A stretch of DNA of 64,000 nucleotides from Salipiger abyssi (GCF_017311415.1 NZ_JAEKIS010000004.1:62001-126000), one strand, 5' to 3'; shown: positions 34,574 through 43,673, numbered from the stretch's first letter. Notes: generated by a model from the sequence alone, not told the origin. Made by a program: numbers and translations.

Positions 34574-35893
34574 ATGACGACACCCGCCGCAAAACCGATG
34601 CATCTGGGATGGTTCATGGGGTTTTCCCCCGATGAATGGAACACGCCCTTTGGCAATGGCGGCGCGCCCTGGGACGGTCAGTTCTTTGTCGAGATGGCCA
34701 AGACGCTGGAGCGCGCCTGTTTCGATTTCCTCATGGTCGAAGACACGCTGATGGTGTCGGAGGCCTATGGCCATTCCATGGACACCTATCTCAAACACGC
34801 GCTGATGGTGCCCAAGCACGACCCGGCGCCGCTGGCCGCGATGATGACCTCGGCCACCCGCAATATCGGGGTGATCACCACCATGTCGACCATGGCCTAC
34901 CCGCCTTTCATGCTGGCGCGGCTGGCCTCGACACTCGATCACATCTCGGGCGGGCGGTTCGGCTGGAACATCGTGACCTCGGGCGAAAACACCGCCGCGC
35001 AGAATTTCGGCATGGACGCGCTGCCCCCGCGTGAGGACCGCTACGCGATGGCCGAGGAATATATGGAACTGATCGGCGAGCTGTTCGGCTCCTGGGATCC
35101 CGATGCGGTGGTGATGGACCGGGAGGCGGGCCGCTATGCCGATGGCAGCAAGGTGCGGACAATTGATTTTCAGGGCAAGTATTTCAAATGTCGGGGCCCG
35201 CTCAACACGGTGCCCTCGCCGCAGGGACGGCCCTTTTACATGCAGGCCGGCGGCTCGCCGCGCGGGCGGGATTTTGCCGCGAAACATGCCGACGGCATCG
35301 TTGCGGTGGGCAATGGCATCGCCGGGATGAAGGCCTATCGCGACGACATCCGCGAACGGGCGGTCAAGTTCGGGCGCGACCCGGATCAGATCAAGATCTT
35401 CTTTTGCATCACACCGGTTCTGGGCGAGACCCATGAGGAGGCCGTCGCCAAACACGCCCGCATGATCAACAACGACCTTTTCATCGAGCAGAGCCTCGCG
35501 TTCATCGCCGGGGTGACCGACATCGATTTCTCGCAGTTCGATCTGGACAAGCCGTTGCCGAAGCTGACCACCAATGGCGAGCAGGGCTCTCTGGACAAAT
35601 TCGCGCAATGGGGCAGCGGCAAGACGCTGCGCCAGCTGGTGATTGAAGCGTCGGGCGGGCTGGTGTCCTCCATCGAGCTGATCGGCACGCCGGACGAGGT
35701 CGCCGAGCGCATGGGCGAGGTGATGGCGGAGGTGGGCGGCGACGGGTTCCTGATCTGCTCGCCTTCGCTGCGGGTCGAGCGGCGCCATGTGGTCGAGATC
35801 GCCGACGGGCTGATCCCGGCGCTTCAGCGCCGTGGGCTGGCCCGGACGGAATACACCGGCAAGACGCTGCGCGAGACCGTGCTGGAATTCTGA
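34574..35893 (+). CDS. LLM-class flavin-dependent monooxygenase (NtaA/SnaA/DszA type)
   Basis: A 439-residue luciferase-like TIM-barrel protein. The family run GRFGWNIVTSGENTAAQNFG, the insertion YADGSKVRTIDFQGKYFKCRGPL, and GRPFYMQAGGSPRGRDFAA all mark the NtaA/SnaA/DszA branch, which uses FMNH2 supplied by a separate reductase. Members open or cleave C-N, C-S or ring bonds. No flavin reductase gene is next to it. It sits behind the importer with AAGGA before the ATG, so it is probably an early catabolic step on the imported compound. Confidence 0.87.
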   Translation: MTTPAAKPMHLGWFMGFSPDEWNTPFGNGGAPWDGQFFVEMAKTLERACFDFLMVEDTLMVSEAYGHSMDTYLKHALMVPKHDPAPLAAMMTSATRNIGVITTMSTMAYPPFMLARLASTLDHISGGRFGWNIVTSGENTAAQNFGMDALPPREDRYAMAEEYMELIGELFGSWDPDAVVMDREAGRYADGSKVRTIDFQGKYFKCRGPLNTVPSPQGRPFYMQAGGSPRGRDFAAKHADGIVAVGNGIAGMKAYRDDIRERAVKFGRDPDQIKIFFCITPVLGETHEEAVAKHARMINNDLFIEQSLAFIAGVTDIDFSQFDLDKPLPKLTTNGEQGSLDKFAQWGSGKTLRQLVIEASGGLVSSIELIGTPDEVAERMGEVMAEVGGDGFLICSPSLRVERRHVVEIADGLIPALQRRGLARTEYTGKTLRETVLEF

Positions 35894-35900
35894 TCCTGCC

Positions 35901-35919
35901 GCGCCGCTGGCAGCGGCGC
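35901..35919 (+). terminator. Small hairpin between the LLM and FAD-oxidase genes
   Basis: gcgccgct and agcggcgc form an 8-bp stem with a 3-base loop just after the monooxygenase stop. There is no U-tract, so it may only trim or protect the transcript end. Confidence 0.35.
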
Positions 35920-35943
35920 GCCCCCTTGTCACGGAGCATCGCC

Positions 35944-37344
35944 TTGGCCCGTCCCGCAGACCTTCCGCCGATGCTGGCCCATGCCCGCCCGCGCCCGTTT
36001 TGGCCCGACACCGTGCCGGCCAGCACTCCCGCCCCGGCGCTAGATGGGGATATCGCCTGCGATCTGGCCATTGTCGGGGGTGGATTTCTCGGGCTCTGGT
36101 CCGCCGTTCATGCGCGCCTGCGGTACCCGGACGCGCGGATCGTCGTGCTCGATGCGGGGGTTTGCGGCGGCGCGGCCAGCGGCCGCAATGGCGGCTTCTG
36201 CGCCCCGTCGATTTCGCACGGGCCGGGCAATGCCATGCGGCGCTGGCCGGACGAGGCCGAAACGCTGATCCGTCTCGGGGCCGAGAACCTTAACGACTTT
36301 GCGGAGGATCTGGAGGCGCTGGCGATCGAGGCGGAATTCGAGCGCGGCGGCAAGCTCGTTGTGGCGCGGACACCCTGGCAGGAAGAGGCGCTGAAAGAGA
36401 CCGGGCGTCTGTTTGCGCGCTGCGGTATCCCGGCGCGCCTGCTGCGTGGCACGGCACTGGCGGAAAAGCTGGACTCGCCGGTCTATACGTGCGGCCTGTG
36501 GGAAGAAAACTACGCGCTGGTAAACCCTGCCAAGCTGGTGGCGGAGCTGCGGCGCGTTGCCATGGCGAGCGGCACCTGTCTTTACGAAAACACGCCGGTG
36601 ACCGGGCTGCGCACGAGCGACGATGGCGTCGGGTTACAGACCCCCGGCGGCGCCCTGCGCGCCGGCAAGGTGATCCTCGCGACCAATGCCGCCCGCCCGT
36701 TGCTGCGGCGGCTCGCACCCGCGGTCATTCCCGTCTACGACTATGCGCTGATGACCGCGCCGCTGACGCAGGCGCAGCTTGCGTCCATCGGCTGGACCGG
36801 GCGGCACGGCATCTCCGACAGCGGCAACCAGTTCCACTATCTGCGCAAGAGCGCGGACAACCGGATCCTCTGGGGTGGTTACGATGCGATCTATCATTTC
36901 GGCGGTCGTCGCGACGCGGAGCGCACGCAGCGCCCCCAGAGCTTTGCGCGGCTGGCCGAGCAGTTCGCCGAAGCCTTCCCGCCGCTCGCCGATACACCCT
37001 TTGACTATGCCTGGGGCGGGGTCATCGACACCTCGGCCCGCACAACGTTTTTTACCGGTCTCAGCGAGGGCGGCCGGGTCGCCTGGGCGATGGGCTTTAC
37101 GGGGCAGGGGGTGACGGCCACGCGCTTTGCCGCGCTGTCGCTGCTCGATCGGCTAGACGGGTTGCAGACCGAACGAACGAGGTTGCGGATGACCTCGACC
37201 CGGCCGTTTCCGTTTCCGCCCGAGCCGCTGCTTTATGCCAGTGTGCGGATGGCGCAGCATGGCCTGGCGCAAGAAGACCGCACCGGGCGGTGCGGTCTCA
37301 CTCTCAAGGCGCTGGACGCGCTCGGAATCGGTTTCGATTCCTGA
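35944..37344 (+). CDS. DAO-family FAD-dependent oxidase (PuuB-like)
   Basis: A 466-residue flavoprotein. The FAD-binding fold is CDLAIVGGGFLGLWSAVHARL, followed by ASGRNGGFCAPSI, a motif shared with gamma-glutamylputrescine oxidase. The C-terminal part has TGLSEGGRVAWAMGFTGQGV. The frame opens earlier at TTG 35926, but TTG 35944 has GGAG 7 bases before it; an ATG at 35971 is the conservative alternative. The enzyme should oxidise an amine, matching a polyamine-type importer and an upstream LLM oxygenase. Substrate unverified. Confidence 0.8.
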   Translation: MARPADLPPMLAHARPRPFWPDTVPASTPAPALDGDIACDLAIVGGGFLGLWSAVHARLRYPDARIVVLDAGVCGGAASGRNGGFCAPSISHGPGNAMRRWPDEAETLIRLGAENLNDFAEDLEALAIEAEFERGGKLVVARTPWQEEALKETGRLFARCGIPARLLRGTALAEKLDSPVYTCGLWEENYALVNPAKLVAELRRVAMASGTCLYENTPVTGLRTSDDGVGLQTPGGALRAGKVILATNAARPLLRRLAPAVIPVYDYALMTAPLTQAQLASIGWTGRHGISDSGNQFHYLRKSADNRILWGGYDAIYHFGGRRDAERTQRPQSFARLAEQFAEAFPPLADTPFDYAWGGVIDTSARTTFFTGLSEGGRVAWAMGFTGQGVTATRFAALSLLDRLDGLQTERTRLRMTSTRPFPFPPEPLLYASVRMAQHGLAQEDRTGRCGLTLKALDALGIGFDS

Positions 37345-37358
37345 GGCAGCCAGCCGGA

Positions 37359-38150
37359 TCAGAAGACCGGCATCGAGCCGCCATTGACCCAGTAATCCGA
37401 GCCGGTGACAAAGCTGGCGCGGTCCGAGCTCAGGAACAGCACGACCTCGGCCACCTCTTCGGGCTCGCCAATGCGCTGTAGGGCGAATTTCTTGTGCTCC
37501 TTTGCGAAGTGGTCGATGACCTTGTCGCGCTCCATGCCGCCATACATTTCGGCCAGCAGGTCAATGAAGCCGCCGGGTTTCTCCCAGATCGGTGTGCGGG
37601 TGGCGCCGGGCGAGACGCAATTGGCGCGCACGCCCTGCGGGCCGAACTCGATCGACAGCGATTTCATGAAGCTCAGAACGGCCGCCTTGGACATGCAGTA
37701 GTCGTAGAACAGCGGCTCCGGCATACGGCCGAAATCCGATGCGATGGCCACGACCGAGCCCTTGCCCGCCTTGGCCATATGTGGCACCGCCGCCCGCGCA
37801 CAGCGCAGCACGCCCAGCACGTTGACGTCGAAAGTGTTCATCACGTCCTTGTCGCCGGTATCGCTCAGCCCCGTGCGGGTGGGCGCTACGCCGGCGCAGC
37901 AGACAAGCGCGTCGATCTTGCCATGAGCGTCGAGCGCCGCCTGCGCCAGCCGCTCTCCGCCGTCGCCGCGCAGGTCGACTTCGACGCCGGTGACGCTGCC
38001 GAGGCCGGACAGGCCAGACACCGCCGAGACATCGAGATCCCCGGCAATCACCTGCGCGCCTTCCTCGACAAAGCGCGTGGCGGTGGCGAGCCCGATGCCG
38101 GATCCGGCTCCTGTGACGATCACGGTCTTTCCCTGAAATTCCTGTGACAT
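37359..38150 (-). CDS. Short-chain dehydrogenase/reductase
   Basis: A 263-residue classical SDR. The NAD(P)-binding motif is VIVTGAGSGIGLATA, the VCCAGVAP region matches the NNAG position, and the active-site YCMSK follows (Y-x3-K). SDRs of this kind oxidise or reduce secondary alcohols on sugars, polyols or aromatics. A strong GGAGGAG site precedes ATG 38148-38150; the longer open frame is rejected. It is the last gene of a three-gene leftward set divergent from the Rbs-type sugar importer operon, so both arms probably share a substrate. Confidence 0.87.
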   Translation of the reverse strand: MSQEFQGKTVIVTGAGSGIGLATATRFVEEGAQVIAGDLDVSAVSGLSGLGSVTGVEVDLRGDGGERLAQAALDAHGKIDALVCCAGVAPTRTGLSDTGDKDVMNTFDVNVLGVLRCARAAVPHMAKAGKGSVVAIASDFGRMPEPLFYDYCMSKAAVLSFMKSLSIEFGPQGVRANCVSPGATRTPIWEKPGGFIDLLAEMYGGMERDKVIDHFAKEHKKFALQRIGEPEEVAEVVLFLSSDRASFVTGSDYWVNGGSMPVF

Positions 38151-38202
38151 TTCATTCTCCTCCCAATGCAGCGAATGTGTGGTGATGGCCGGCGGGCGCA
38201 CG

Positions 38203-38679
38203 CTAGAGCAACTGCCAAATCAGCCGGTCGAGCGAGATGGGGCCGCCGCCGTAGAAGACGAAGAACAGCGCGCAGAAGCCCCAAAGTGCATAGTGTTCGA
38301 ACCCGTTCTGGTTCGAAAAGAACCCGTCCTTGATGTGGTGGATCGCGGACAGGAACAGCAGCGCCGCGCAGGTTAGCGCGACGGGCCGGGTGAACAGACC
38401 GAGCGCCAGCAGGGCGCCGCCCACCAGATTGTTCACCGTCGAGAGCCAGGCCCAGAACATCCCCGGCTTCCAGCCGAATTTCTCCATATAGGCCGCCGTT
38501 CCCGCGACGGTCTGGACCGGCATGCCGGTATTGGGGAAAAACTGGAAGCTGGCCCGGAGCGCGTAGAGTACCAGGACCACGCCGACCCAGACCCGCAACA
38601 CCAGCGCCCAGATCGCAAAAATCGCGGGGAAGGATGTTTCGGCAAATTGAAAGAGCGACGGTGAGGCTGTGATATCCAT
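38203..38679 (-). CDS. DoxX-family membrane protein
   Basis: A 158-residue integral membrane protein with about four hydrophobic helices (IWALVLRVWVGVVLVLYAL; VNNLVGGALLALGLF; ALTCAALLFLSAIHHI; YALWGFCALFFVFYGG). The glycine-rich GALLALGLFTR turn fits DoxX-type proteins, several of which sit beside redox enzymes as a quinone-linked subunit. It lies between a deacetylase-like gene and an SDR gene. A role as membrane partner of an oxidoreductase is possible but unproven. Confidence 0.75.
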   Translation of the reverse strand: MDITASPSLFQFAETSFPAIFAIWALVLRVWVGVVLVLYALRASFQFFPNTGMPVQTVAGTAAYMEKFGWKPGMFWAWLSTVNNLVGGALLALGLFTRPVALTCAALLFLSAIHHIKDGFFSNQNGFEHYALWGFCALFFVFYGGGPISLDRLIWQLL

Positions 38680-38733
38680 GACGGTTCCGGTTGTTATTGG
38701 GGCGCCTGTCGGCCCTGTTTCGCGGGGGCCGGC

Positions 38734-39579
38734 TCAGGCCGTTTCGTGCGGCGTGTCGGCCTGTTCGAGCGCCCACCGGGCGATCTCGTCCTTGCGCATG
38801 AAGACAACGCCGGGATGCCCCTGCGCATAATCGACAAAATCGCTGATGACCTTGGCGATGCCGGGCTGACCGCCGATGCGGTCATGCACGCTGACCGACA
38901 TCAGCCGGCGACGGGTCTCGGCCTCGGCATAGAGCATGTCGAACTCGTCGCGCAGATCGGACCCGAACGCTGCACCCGAGAGCGAGAGCATATGGAACCG
39001 GTCGATATCGTTGTTGCGCCTTGTGTAAGGCACGACGCCGAAGCGCCCGCCGTCGACCTCGACGGTAAAGGGCTCGTCGCGGCTGGTGTCGTCGATATAG
39101 TAGGTGAAGCCCAGCGACTTGAGGATGCTCAGCGTGTTGGGGCTGTTGCGCAGGGCAAAGGCGTTGAAACCGACGGGGCGGGTGCCTGTGGCCGCCTCGA
39201 TCGCCGCGATGTTGCGGCTGTAGGAGGCGCGCTCCTCATCGGGGCTCATCCGCCAGTGAGGCTCCCAGGTGTGACCGTGCGCCGCCGCCTCGTGGCCGCG
39301 TTCGACGATCTCGCGGGCGATCTCGGGATGACGCTCCACCGCCTGGCCGACCATGTGCGATGTCACCTTGATGCCCTTGCGGTCCCACAGGTCCAGAAGC
39401 CGGGGCAGCCCCTCTTTCACGCCGTAATCGAACCATTTTCCGGTCGCGATGTTCGCGGTTTCCGGGTCCATCTCGGCAAAGGGGCTGTAGGGCGCCTTGT
39501 CGGGCTGCGCGCCGGCCTCGAACTGCATCGAAACCGAAATGACCAGGCGGGCGCCGTCGGGCCAGTATCCTGCTGCCAT
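38734..39579 (-). CDS. Polysaccharide-deacetylase-fold hydrolase (PuuE-like)
   Basis: A 281-residue NodB-fold (carbohydrate esterase 4-like) protein. The conserved regions are RLVISVSMQFEAGAQ near the N-terminus, GHEAAAHGHTWEPHW in the middle, and the PVGFNAFALRNSPNTLSIL region. The first motif lacks the TFDD aspartates of true deacetylases, as in the allantoinase-type PuuE branch. The chosen ATG at 39577-39579 has GGGAGG 8 bases before it; an earlier ATG has none. Members hydrolyse amides or cyclic ureides. It faces a shared divergent promoter with the sugar-isomerase operon. Confidence 0.78.
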   Translation of the reverse strand: MAAGYWPDGARLVISVSMQFEAGAQPDKAPYSPFAEMDPETANIATGKWFDYGVKEGLPRLLDLWDRKGIKVTSHMVGQAVERHPEIAREIVERGHEAAAHGHTWEPHWRMSPDEERASYSRNIAAIEAATGTRPVGFNAFALRNSPNTLSILKSLGFTYYIDDTSRDEPFTVEVDGGRFGVVPYTRRNNDIDRFHMLSLSGAAFGSDLRDEFDMLYAEAETRRRLMSVSVHDRIGGQPGIAKVISDFVDYAQGHPGVVFMRKDEIARWALEQADTPHETA

Positions 39580-39783
39580 CGGTCTTCCTCCCATTTATTC
39601 GTTTAGCAACTAACGATATGATGGAACTATTATGGTGCACGGATCTATCTGTCAATCCACTGGTAAATAGCAGAAATAGGAAAAATTTGATATCTACACT
39701 ATTGACTCATCTATGGTTCCGCATCTAGCGTCTTTCTAGTTCATTACTATCCTAATTATAAAACGCTCTGGGAGGAGAACAGG
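39580..39783. promoter_or_regulatory. AT-rich divergent promoter with MarR-type palindrome
   Basis: This 204-bp gap is far more AT-rich than its surroundings and separates two divergent operons. At 39603-39613 it holds TTAG-CAA-CTAA, an inverted repeat typical of MarR-family sites. Two MarR genes at the far end of the right-hand operon make it a likely operator. Confidence 0.55.
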
Positions 39784-40662
39784 ATGGCCAGAACCGGAGA
39801 GGTCCGGCGCCGGGCAGGTTATGACCTGACCCTGTGGCCGGCCTGCGTGCGGGGATATCCGCTGCGCGAGCAGATCGCCGCGGCGTCGGCGGCCGGGTAT
39901 TCCTGCATCGCGGTCAACTCGGCGACCTATCTCGCGGCGCTGTCGGAAGGTCTCTCCGGCGCCGAGATCGCTCGGATCGTCGAAGACTACGGTCTTCGCG
40001 TCTCATGGGTGGATGCGGTCACCGGGTGGCTGCCCGTCCGCTATCCGCCACGCGCGCCGGAACTGAGGGACTTCCTCGATCACGACCTCGATATCGCCTT
40101 CGAGATGGCAGAGACGCTCGGCGCGACCTCGCTGCTCGCCGTCGGCAGTTTCGATCACGCCGCGATTTCGATGCAGGAGCTTGTCGACCGGTTCGGAAGC
40201 CTCTGCGACCGCGCGTCCGCACATGGTCTGCGCGTTGGGCTCGAGTTTATTCCGTTCTGGGGTATCCCGACCCTGCGCACGGCGCTGGATATCGTCGCGG
40301 CGGCTGGGGCGTCGAATGGCGGTTTCGTACTCGACAGCTGGCACCTGTATCGCGGCGACCCCGATCTTGCGCTGATCGGCGAGATCCCGGCGGGCAAGCT
40401 CTACGCCGTGCAGCTCGCCGATGCGGCGCTGCGGGTCCGGGGCGTCAACCTGCTCGACGACTGTCTTCAGTACCGTTGCGCGCCCGGGCAGGGGGCGCTG
40501 CCGCTCGACGATTTCATGGCGGCGGTGATGCGGCTCGGCGTGAGTGATTTCGGCCCGGAGATCTTTTCGTCGGCGCTCGACACCCTGCCGGCGCAACAGG
40601 CGGCGGAACTCTGCGCCGATGCGACCCGCGCGCTGCTGGAAAAACATCACATCGCCGCCTGA
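39784..40662 (+). CDS. Sugar-phosphate isomerase/epimerase-like TIM-barrel protein
   Basis: A 292-residue AP-endonuclease-2/xylose-isomerase-like TIM barrel. Metal-ligand candidates lie in LRVGLEFIPFWGIPTL (Glu), GGFVLDSWHLYRGDPD (Asp/His) and the closing FGPEIFS (Glu). Members isomerise or epimerise sugars and inositol derivatives (IolE, IolI, dehydroshikimate dehydratase). It heads the right-hand operon, followed after 26 bases by an SDR, which fits a polyol or inositol-like pathway. The particular reaction is not resolvable from sequence alone. Confidence 0.8.
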   Translation: MARTGEVRRRAGYDLTLWPACVRGYPLREQIAAASAAGYSCIAVNSATYLAALSEGLSGAEIARIVEDYGLRVSWVDAVTGWLPVRYPPRAPELRDFLDHDLDIAFEMAETLGATSLLAVGSFDHAAISMQELVDRFGSLCDRASAHGLRVGLEFIPFWGIPTLRTALDIVAAAGASNGGFVLDSWHLYRGDPDLALIGEIPAGKLYAVQLADAALRVRGVNLLDDCLQYRCAPGQGALPLDDFMAAVMRLGVSDFGPEIFSSALDTLPAQQAAELCADATRALLEKHHIAA

Positions 40663-40688
40663 GGGCGGAAATCAAGTGGAGGATAAAC

Positions 40689-41486
40689 ATGGATCTTGGT
40701 CTTGAGGGAAAGGTCGCCGTTCTCAGCGGCGGCGGGCGCAAGGGTGGTATCGGCTGGGCGACGATCAAGCAGCTGACCGAGGCGGGCGCCAAGGTGCTGA
40801 TGGGCGATATCCAGATCGACAGCGCCTATGAAGAGCTGATGGCGGACGGATCGGTGCAGGTTCTGGAGCTGGACCTTTCGCAGCCGGGCAACCCCGAACG
40901 GCTGGTCGAGACCGCAGTGGAGCGCTTCGGCAAGCTCGACCTCCTGATCAACAACCTGGGCGTCACGATTTTTCGCAGCGGGTTTCTCGATGTCAGCGAC
41001 GAGGATTGGGATTTCACCTTCCGCACCAACTTCCTGTCGAATGTGCGCGCGTCGCGCGCGGCGATGCCGCATCTGATCGAGTCGAAGGGTGTCATCGTCA
41101 ACCTGGCTTCGACCCTGGGAACGACGCCGGTGCCGAGCCTTGTCGATTACAGCGCCTTCAAGGCCGCGACTCTGAACTTCACCAAGAGTCTGTCGGAGGA
41201 ATTCAATGCGCAGGGCGTGCGGGTCGTCGCGGTCTCGCCGGGCGCGGTTCTGACGCCGCACTGGACCCGCAAAGGCGGCGCGTTCGAGATGATGGCGGCC
41301 GAGCAGGGCGTCGATGTCGACACGCTGCGCGACGAGATCATTCCGCAGATGTTCGGCATGACCACGGGGCGCATGGTGCTGCCCGAGGAGATCGCCGCGA
41401 CGATCTGCTTTGCCGCTTCGAAACAGGGCGGCTCGTTCTCGGGTCTGGCGCTGACCGTCGATGCGGGCTCGGTGAAAACAATCTGA
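40689..41486 (+). CDS. Short-chain dehydrogenase/reductase
   Basis: A 265-residue SDR starting at ATG 40689. The Rossmann motif is GKVAVLSGGGRKGGIGWATI with an unusual longer glycine loop; INNLGVTIF takes the NNAG place, and the active site is VDYSAFKAA (Tyr-x3-Lys). The loop is longer than the usual TGxxxGIG, but the catalytic pair is intact. It lies between the isomerase and the sugar ABC importer. It is divergent in sequence from the SDR at 37359-38150, so two separate oxidation or reduction steps are likely. Confidence 0.87.
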   Translation: MDLGLEGKVAVLSGGGRKGGIGWATIKQLTEAGAKVLMGDIQIDSAYEELMADGSVQVLELDLSQPGNPERLVETAVERFGKLDLLINNLGVTIFRSGFLDVSDEDWDFTFRTNFLSNVRASRAAMPHLIESKGVIVNLASTLGTTPVPSLVDYSAFKAATLNFTKSLSEEFNAQGVRVVAVSPGAVLTPHWTRKGGAFEMMAAEQGVDVDTLRDEIIPQMFGMTTGRMVLPEEIAATICFAASKQGGSFSGLALTVDAGSVKTI

Positions 41487-41514
41487 AATCCGGCGTCTGG
41501 GAGGAGCCACTACC

Positions 41515-42519
41515 ATGTCACAAGAAGCCGTATCCAAGCTTACCCCGGATGCGAAGACAGGCGGCCCGTCGCTTTTCGCGCGGCTGACACGGTTCGACGA
41601 GGCCGGTCTGCTTTTGGGCTTTGTCTTTCTGGTGCTGCTGATCGGCATCCCGCATCCGGAATTCTTCAACCCCGGCTCGATCGAGGCCACGTTGCGCCAG
41701 ACCGCCTTTGTCGCGATCATCGCCTTCGGCATGGTGTTTCTGGTCGCCATGGTCGAGATTGATCTCTCGATCAGCGGGATCTATGCGGTCGCCGGTATGT
41801 CGATGGCGCTGCTGATCAAGGCGGGCGTCGATCCCTGGGCCGCGGTCTGCGTCGCGCTCTTGGCCGGCACATTGCTGGGGCTGGTCAACGGGCTGCTGTC
41901 GGTGCTGCTCGGCGTGCCGCTGATCATCGTGTCGCTGGGCACGCTGTCGGTGTTCTTCGGGCTCAACCTGATCATCTCGGGCGGGCTCGCGGTGTTCGGC
42001 ATGCCGCGCGACCACTCGTTCTTCCAGATCGTCGGGGGCAACCATTTCGGTCTGCCGATGACGGTTTGGATCACCATCGCGACCGGCATCGTGCTGCATT
42101 TCGTGCTCTGGCGGACGCGCTACGGCGCGCAGGTCCGGGCCATCGGCTCGAACACGGCGGCGGCGAAGTTTCTGGGCATCAAAGTGGCGCGGACACGGGT
42201 GCTGACCACCGCCTTCGTTGGCTTCCTTGCCGCGCTCTCGGGGGTGCTGACCCTTGCCTTCTTCAAGGCCTCGGAACCCACCATCGGCGCCGGGATCGAG
42301 CTGCGGGTCATCGCGGCGGTGGTGATCGGCGGCACGTCGCTGGCGGGTGGTTCGGGCACGATCCTGGGCGCCGCGCTTGGCGCGCTCATCATCACGCTGA
42401 TCGACAGCGGCATCGTCTTTTACGGCATCGACCCGGACTATTCGCAATTCGTGACTGGCGTCGTGATCGTCGTGGCCATCGGTCTCGACCGGCTGGCCAA
42501 GCGGCGCAAGACATCCTGA
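41515..42519 (+). CDS. Sugar ABC transporter permease, RbsC type
   Basis: A 334-residue permease with about eight to ten membrane helices. It carries the BPD_transp_2 features of monosaccharide importers: GMVFLVAMVEIDLSISGIYA, GLVNGLLSVLLGVP, and the C-terminal AAVVIGGTSLAGGSGTILGAALGAL (cited in part). It is the membrane channel of the carbohydrate-uptake-2 class and is encoded before its binding protein and ATPase. A GGAGG site lies before the ATG. Confidence 0.92.
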   Translation: MSQEAVSKLTPDAKTGGPSLFARLTRFDEAGLLLGFVFLVLLIGIPHPEFFNPGSIEATLRQTAFVAIIAFGMVFLVAMVEIDLSISGIYAVAGMSMALLIKAGVDPWAAVCVALLAGTLLGLVNGLLSVLLGVPLIIVSLGTLSVFFGLNLIISGGLAVFGMPRDHSFFQIVGGNHFGLPMTVWITIATGIVLHFVLWRTRYGAQVRAIGSNTAAAKFLGIKVARTRVLTTAFVGFLAALSGVLTLAFFKASEPTIGAGIELRVIAAVVIGGTSLAGGSGTILGAALGALIITLIDSGIVFYGIDPDYSQFVTGVVIVVAIGLDRLAKRRKTS

Positions 42520-42563
42520 CCGCGGATAAATTTCGCAAACGACTGAATGAGAGGGAGGAGCTC

Positions 42564-43667
42564 ATGTCTATTCGAACTGCAAAGACGACCCTGACGAAGG
42601 GCGCCATCGCGGCGCTGGCAGCATTGTCGGCCACCGCCGGGGCGGCTCAGGCGCAGGACAAGGTGACCATTTCGCTGATCCAGATCCTGACGGTTCAGGA
42701 ATGGGCCTCGGAGGTGGAGGCCGGCGCGCGTGCCGCGGTGGCCGATATCGGAGAAGACAAGATCACCCTGCGCGTGCAGGGGCCGGCCGGGTTCGAGTTG
42801 GCAAAACAGGCGCAGGTGACGCTGAGCGAGGTCGAGCGCGGCACCGATGCGATCATCCTGTCCAATGTCGCACCGGGGGCGATGATCGAGCCCGCCGCCA
42901 TTCTGGCCGAGCGCGGTGTGCCGATCACCTGGATCGTCTCGGCGCCGCCGAACGAGGTGGAGAACGCGTTCTTCGTGGGCAGCGACCCCTATGCGGTGGG
43001 CGAGGCCGGGGCAAACCTGATCGTTGACGCGCTGGAAGAGAAACACGGAAAGTCCGCATCGGAGCTGTCGGGCGAGATTGTGCAGGGGCTCTGCGTGCCG
43101 GGGCTGCCGGTGCTGACCCGGCGGATGGAGGCGACCGAGGCGGCGGTTTCGGAGCGGATCCCCAACGCCACCTTCCTGCCGCCCTTCGACTCCAAGCTGG
43201 ATTTGACCCAAAGCTATGCGTCCTGGAACCAGGCGATCCAGAAATACCCCGACGCCCTGTTCTATACCGATCCCTGCGAGGACGCGAACAAGAACATCCA
43301 GAAGATCCGGGTCGATGACGGTATCGACGTGCCGCAGGTCTATTACGACAACCCCGAGATCGCGCGGCAGGCGGTGCTGGATGGCGAGGTGACCGGCCTT
43401 GTCTCGTCGAACCGGTTCACCGAGGGCTATGTCGCGGTCTGGGCTACGGCCAAGGCGCTGATGGACGAGGAACAGCCCTTCCCGACGGGTTGGCTGCATG
43501 TGCCCTATAAGGTGGTCGATCAGGAGAATATCGGCGAATACATCGCGGCCTGGGACGATAACGGCGCCGGGCTGCGCAGCTTTTTCGATCCCGAGATCAC
43601 CACCACCCGCGCGTTGCCGCTGACCGGCCTGCCGCCGACCAGCGACTATAACGGCGGCGCGCAGTGA
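42564..43667 (+). CDS. Sugar ABC substrate-binding protein, RbsB type
   Basis: A 367-residue periplasmic binding protein with signal peptide MSIRTAKTTLTKGAIAALAA and cleavage near AQAQ. The type I fold is seen in VTISLIQILTVQEWASEVEA, VERGTDAIILSNVAPGAMIE and FFVGSDPYAVGEAGANLIVD. Ligands of this class are sugars, polyols or autoinducer-like compounds. ATG 42564 follows a gagggaggag sequence, and the upstream in-frame extension overlaps the permease gene and is rejected. A very stable hairpin lies immediately downstream, before the ATPase gene. Confidence 0.9.
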   Translation: MSIRTAKTTLTKGAIAALAALSATAGAAQAQDKVTISLIQILTVQEWASEVEAGARAAVADIGEDKITLRVQGPAGFELAKQAQVTLSEVERGTDAIILSNVAPGAMIEPAAILAERGVPITWIVSAPPNEVENAFFVGSDPYAVGEAGANLIVDALEEKHGKSASELSGEIVQGLCVPGLPVLTRRMEATEAAVSERIPNATFLPPFDSKLDLTQSYASWNQAIQKYPDALFYTDPCEDANKNIQKIRVDDGIDVPQVYYDNPEIARQAVLDGEVTGLVSSNRFTEGYVAVWATAKALMDEEQPFPTGWLHVPYKVVDQENIGEYIAAWDDNGAGLRSFFDPEITTTRALPLTGLPPTSDYNGGAQ

Positions 43668-43673
43668 CATTCC

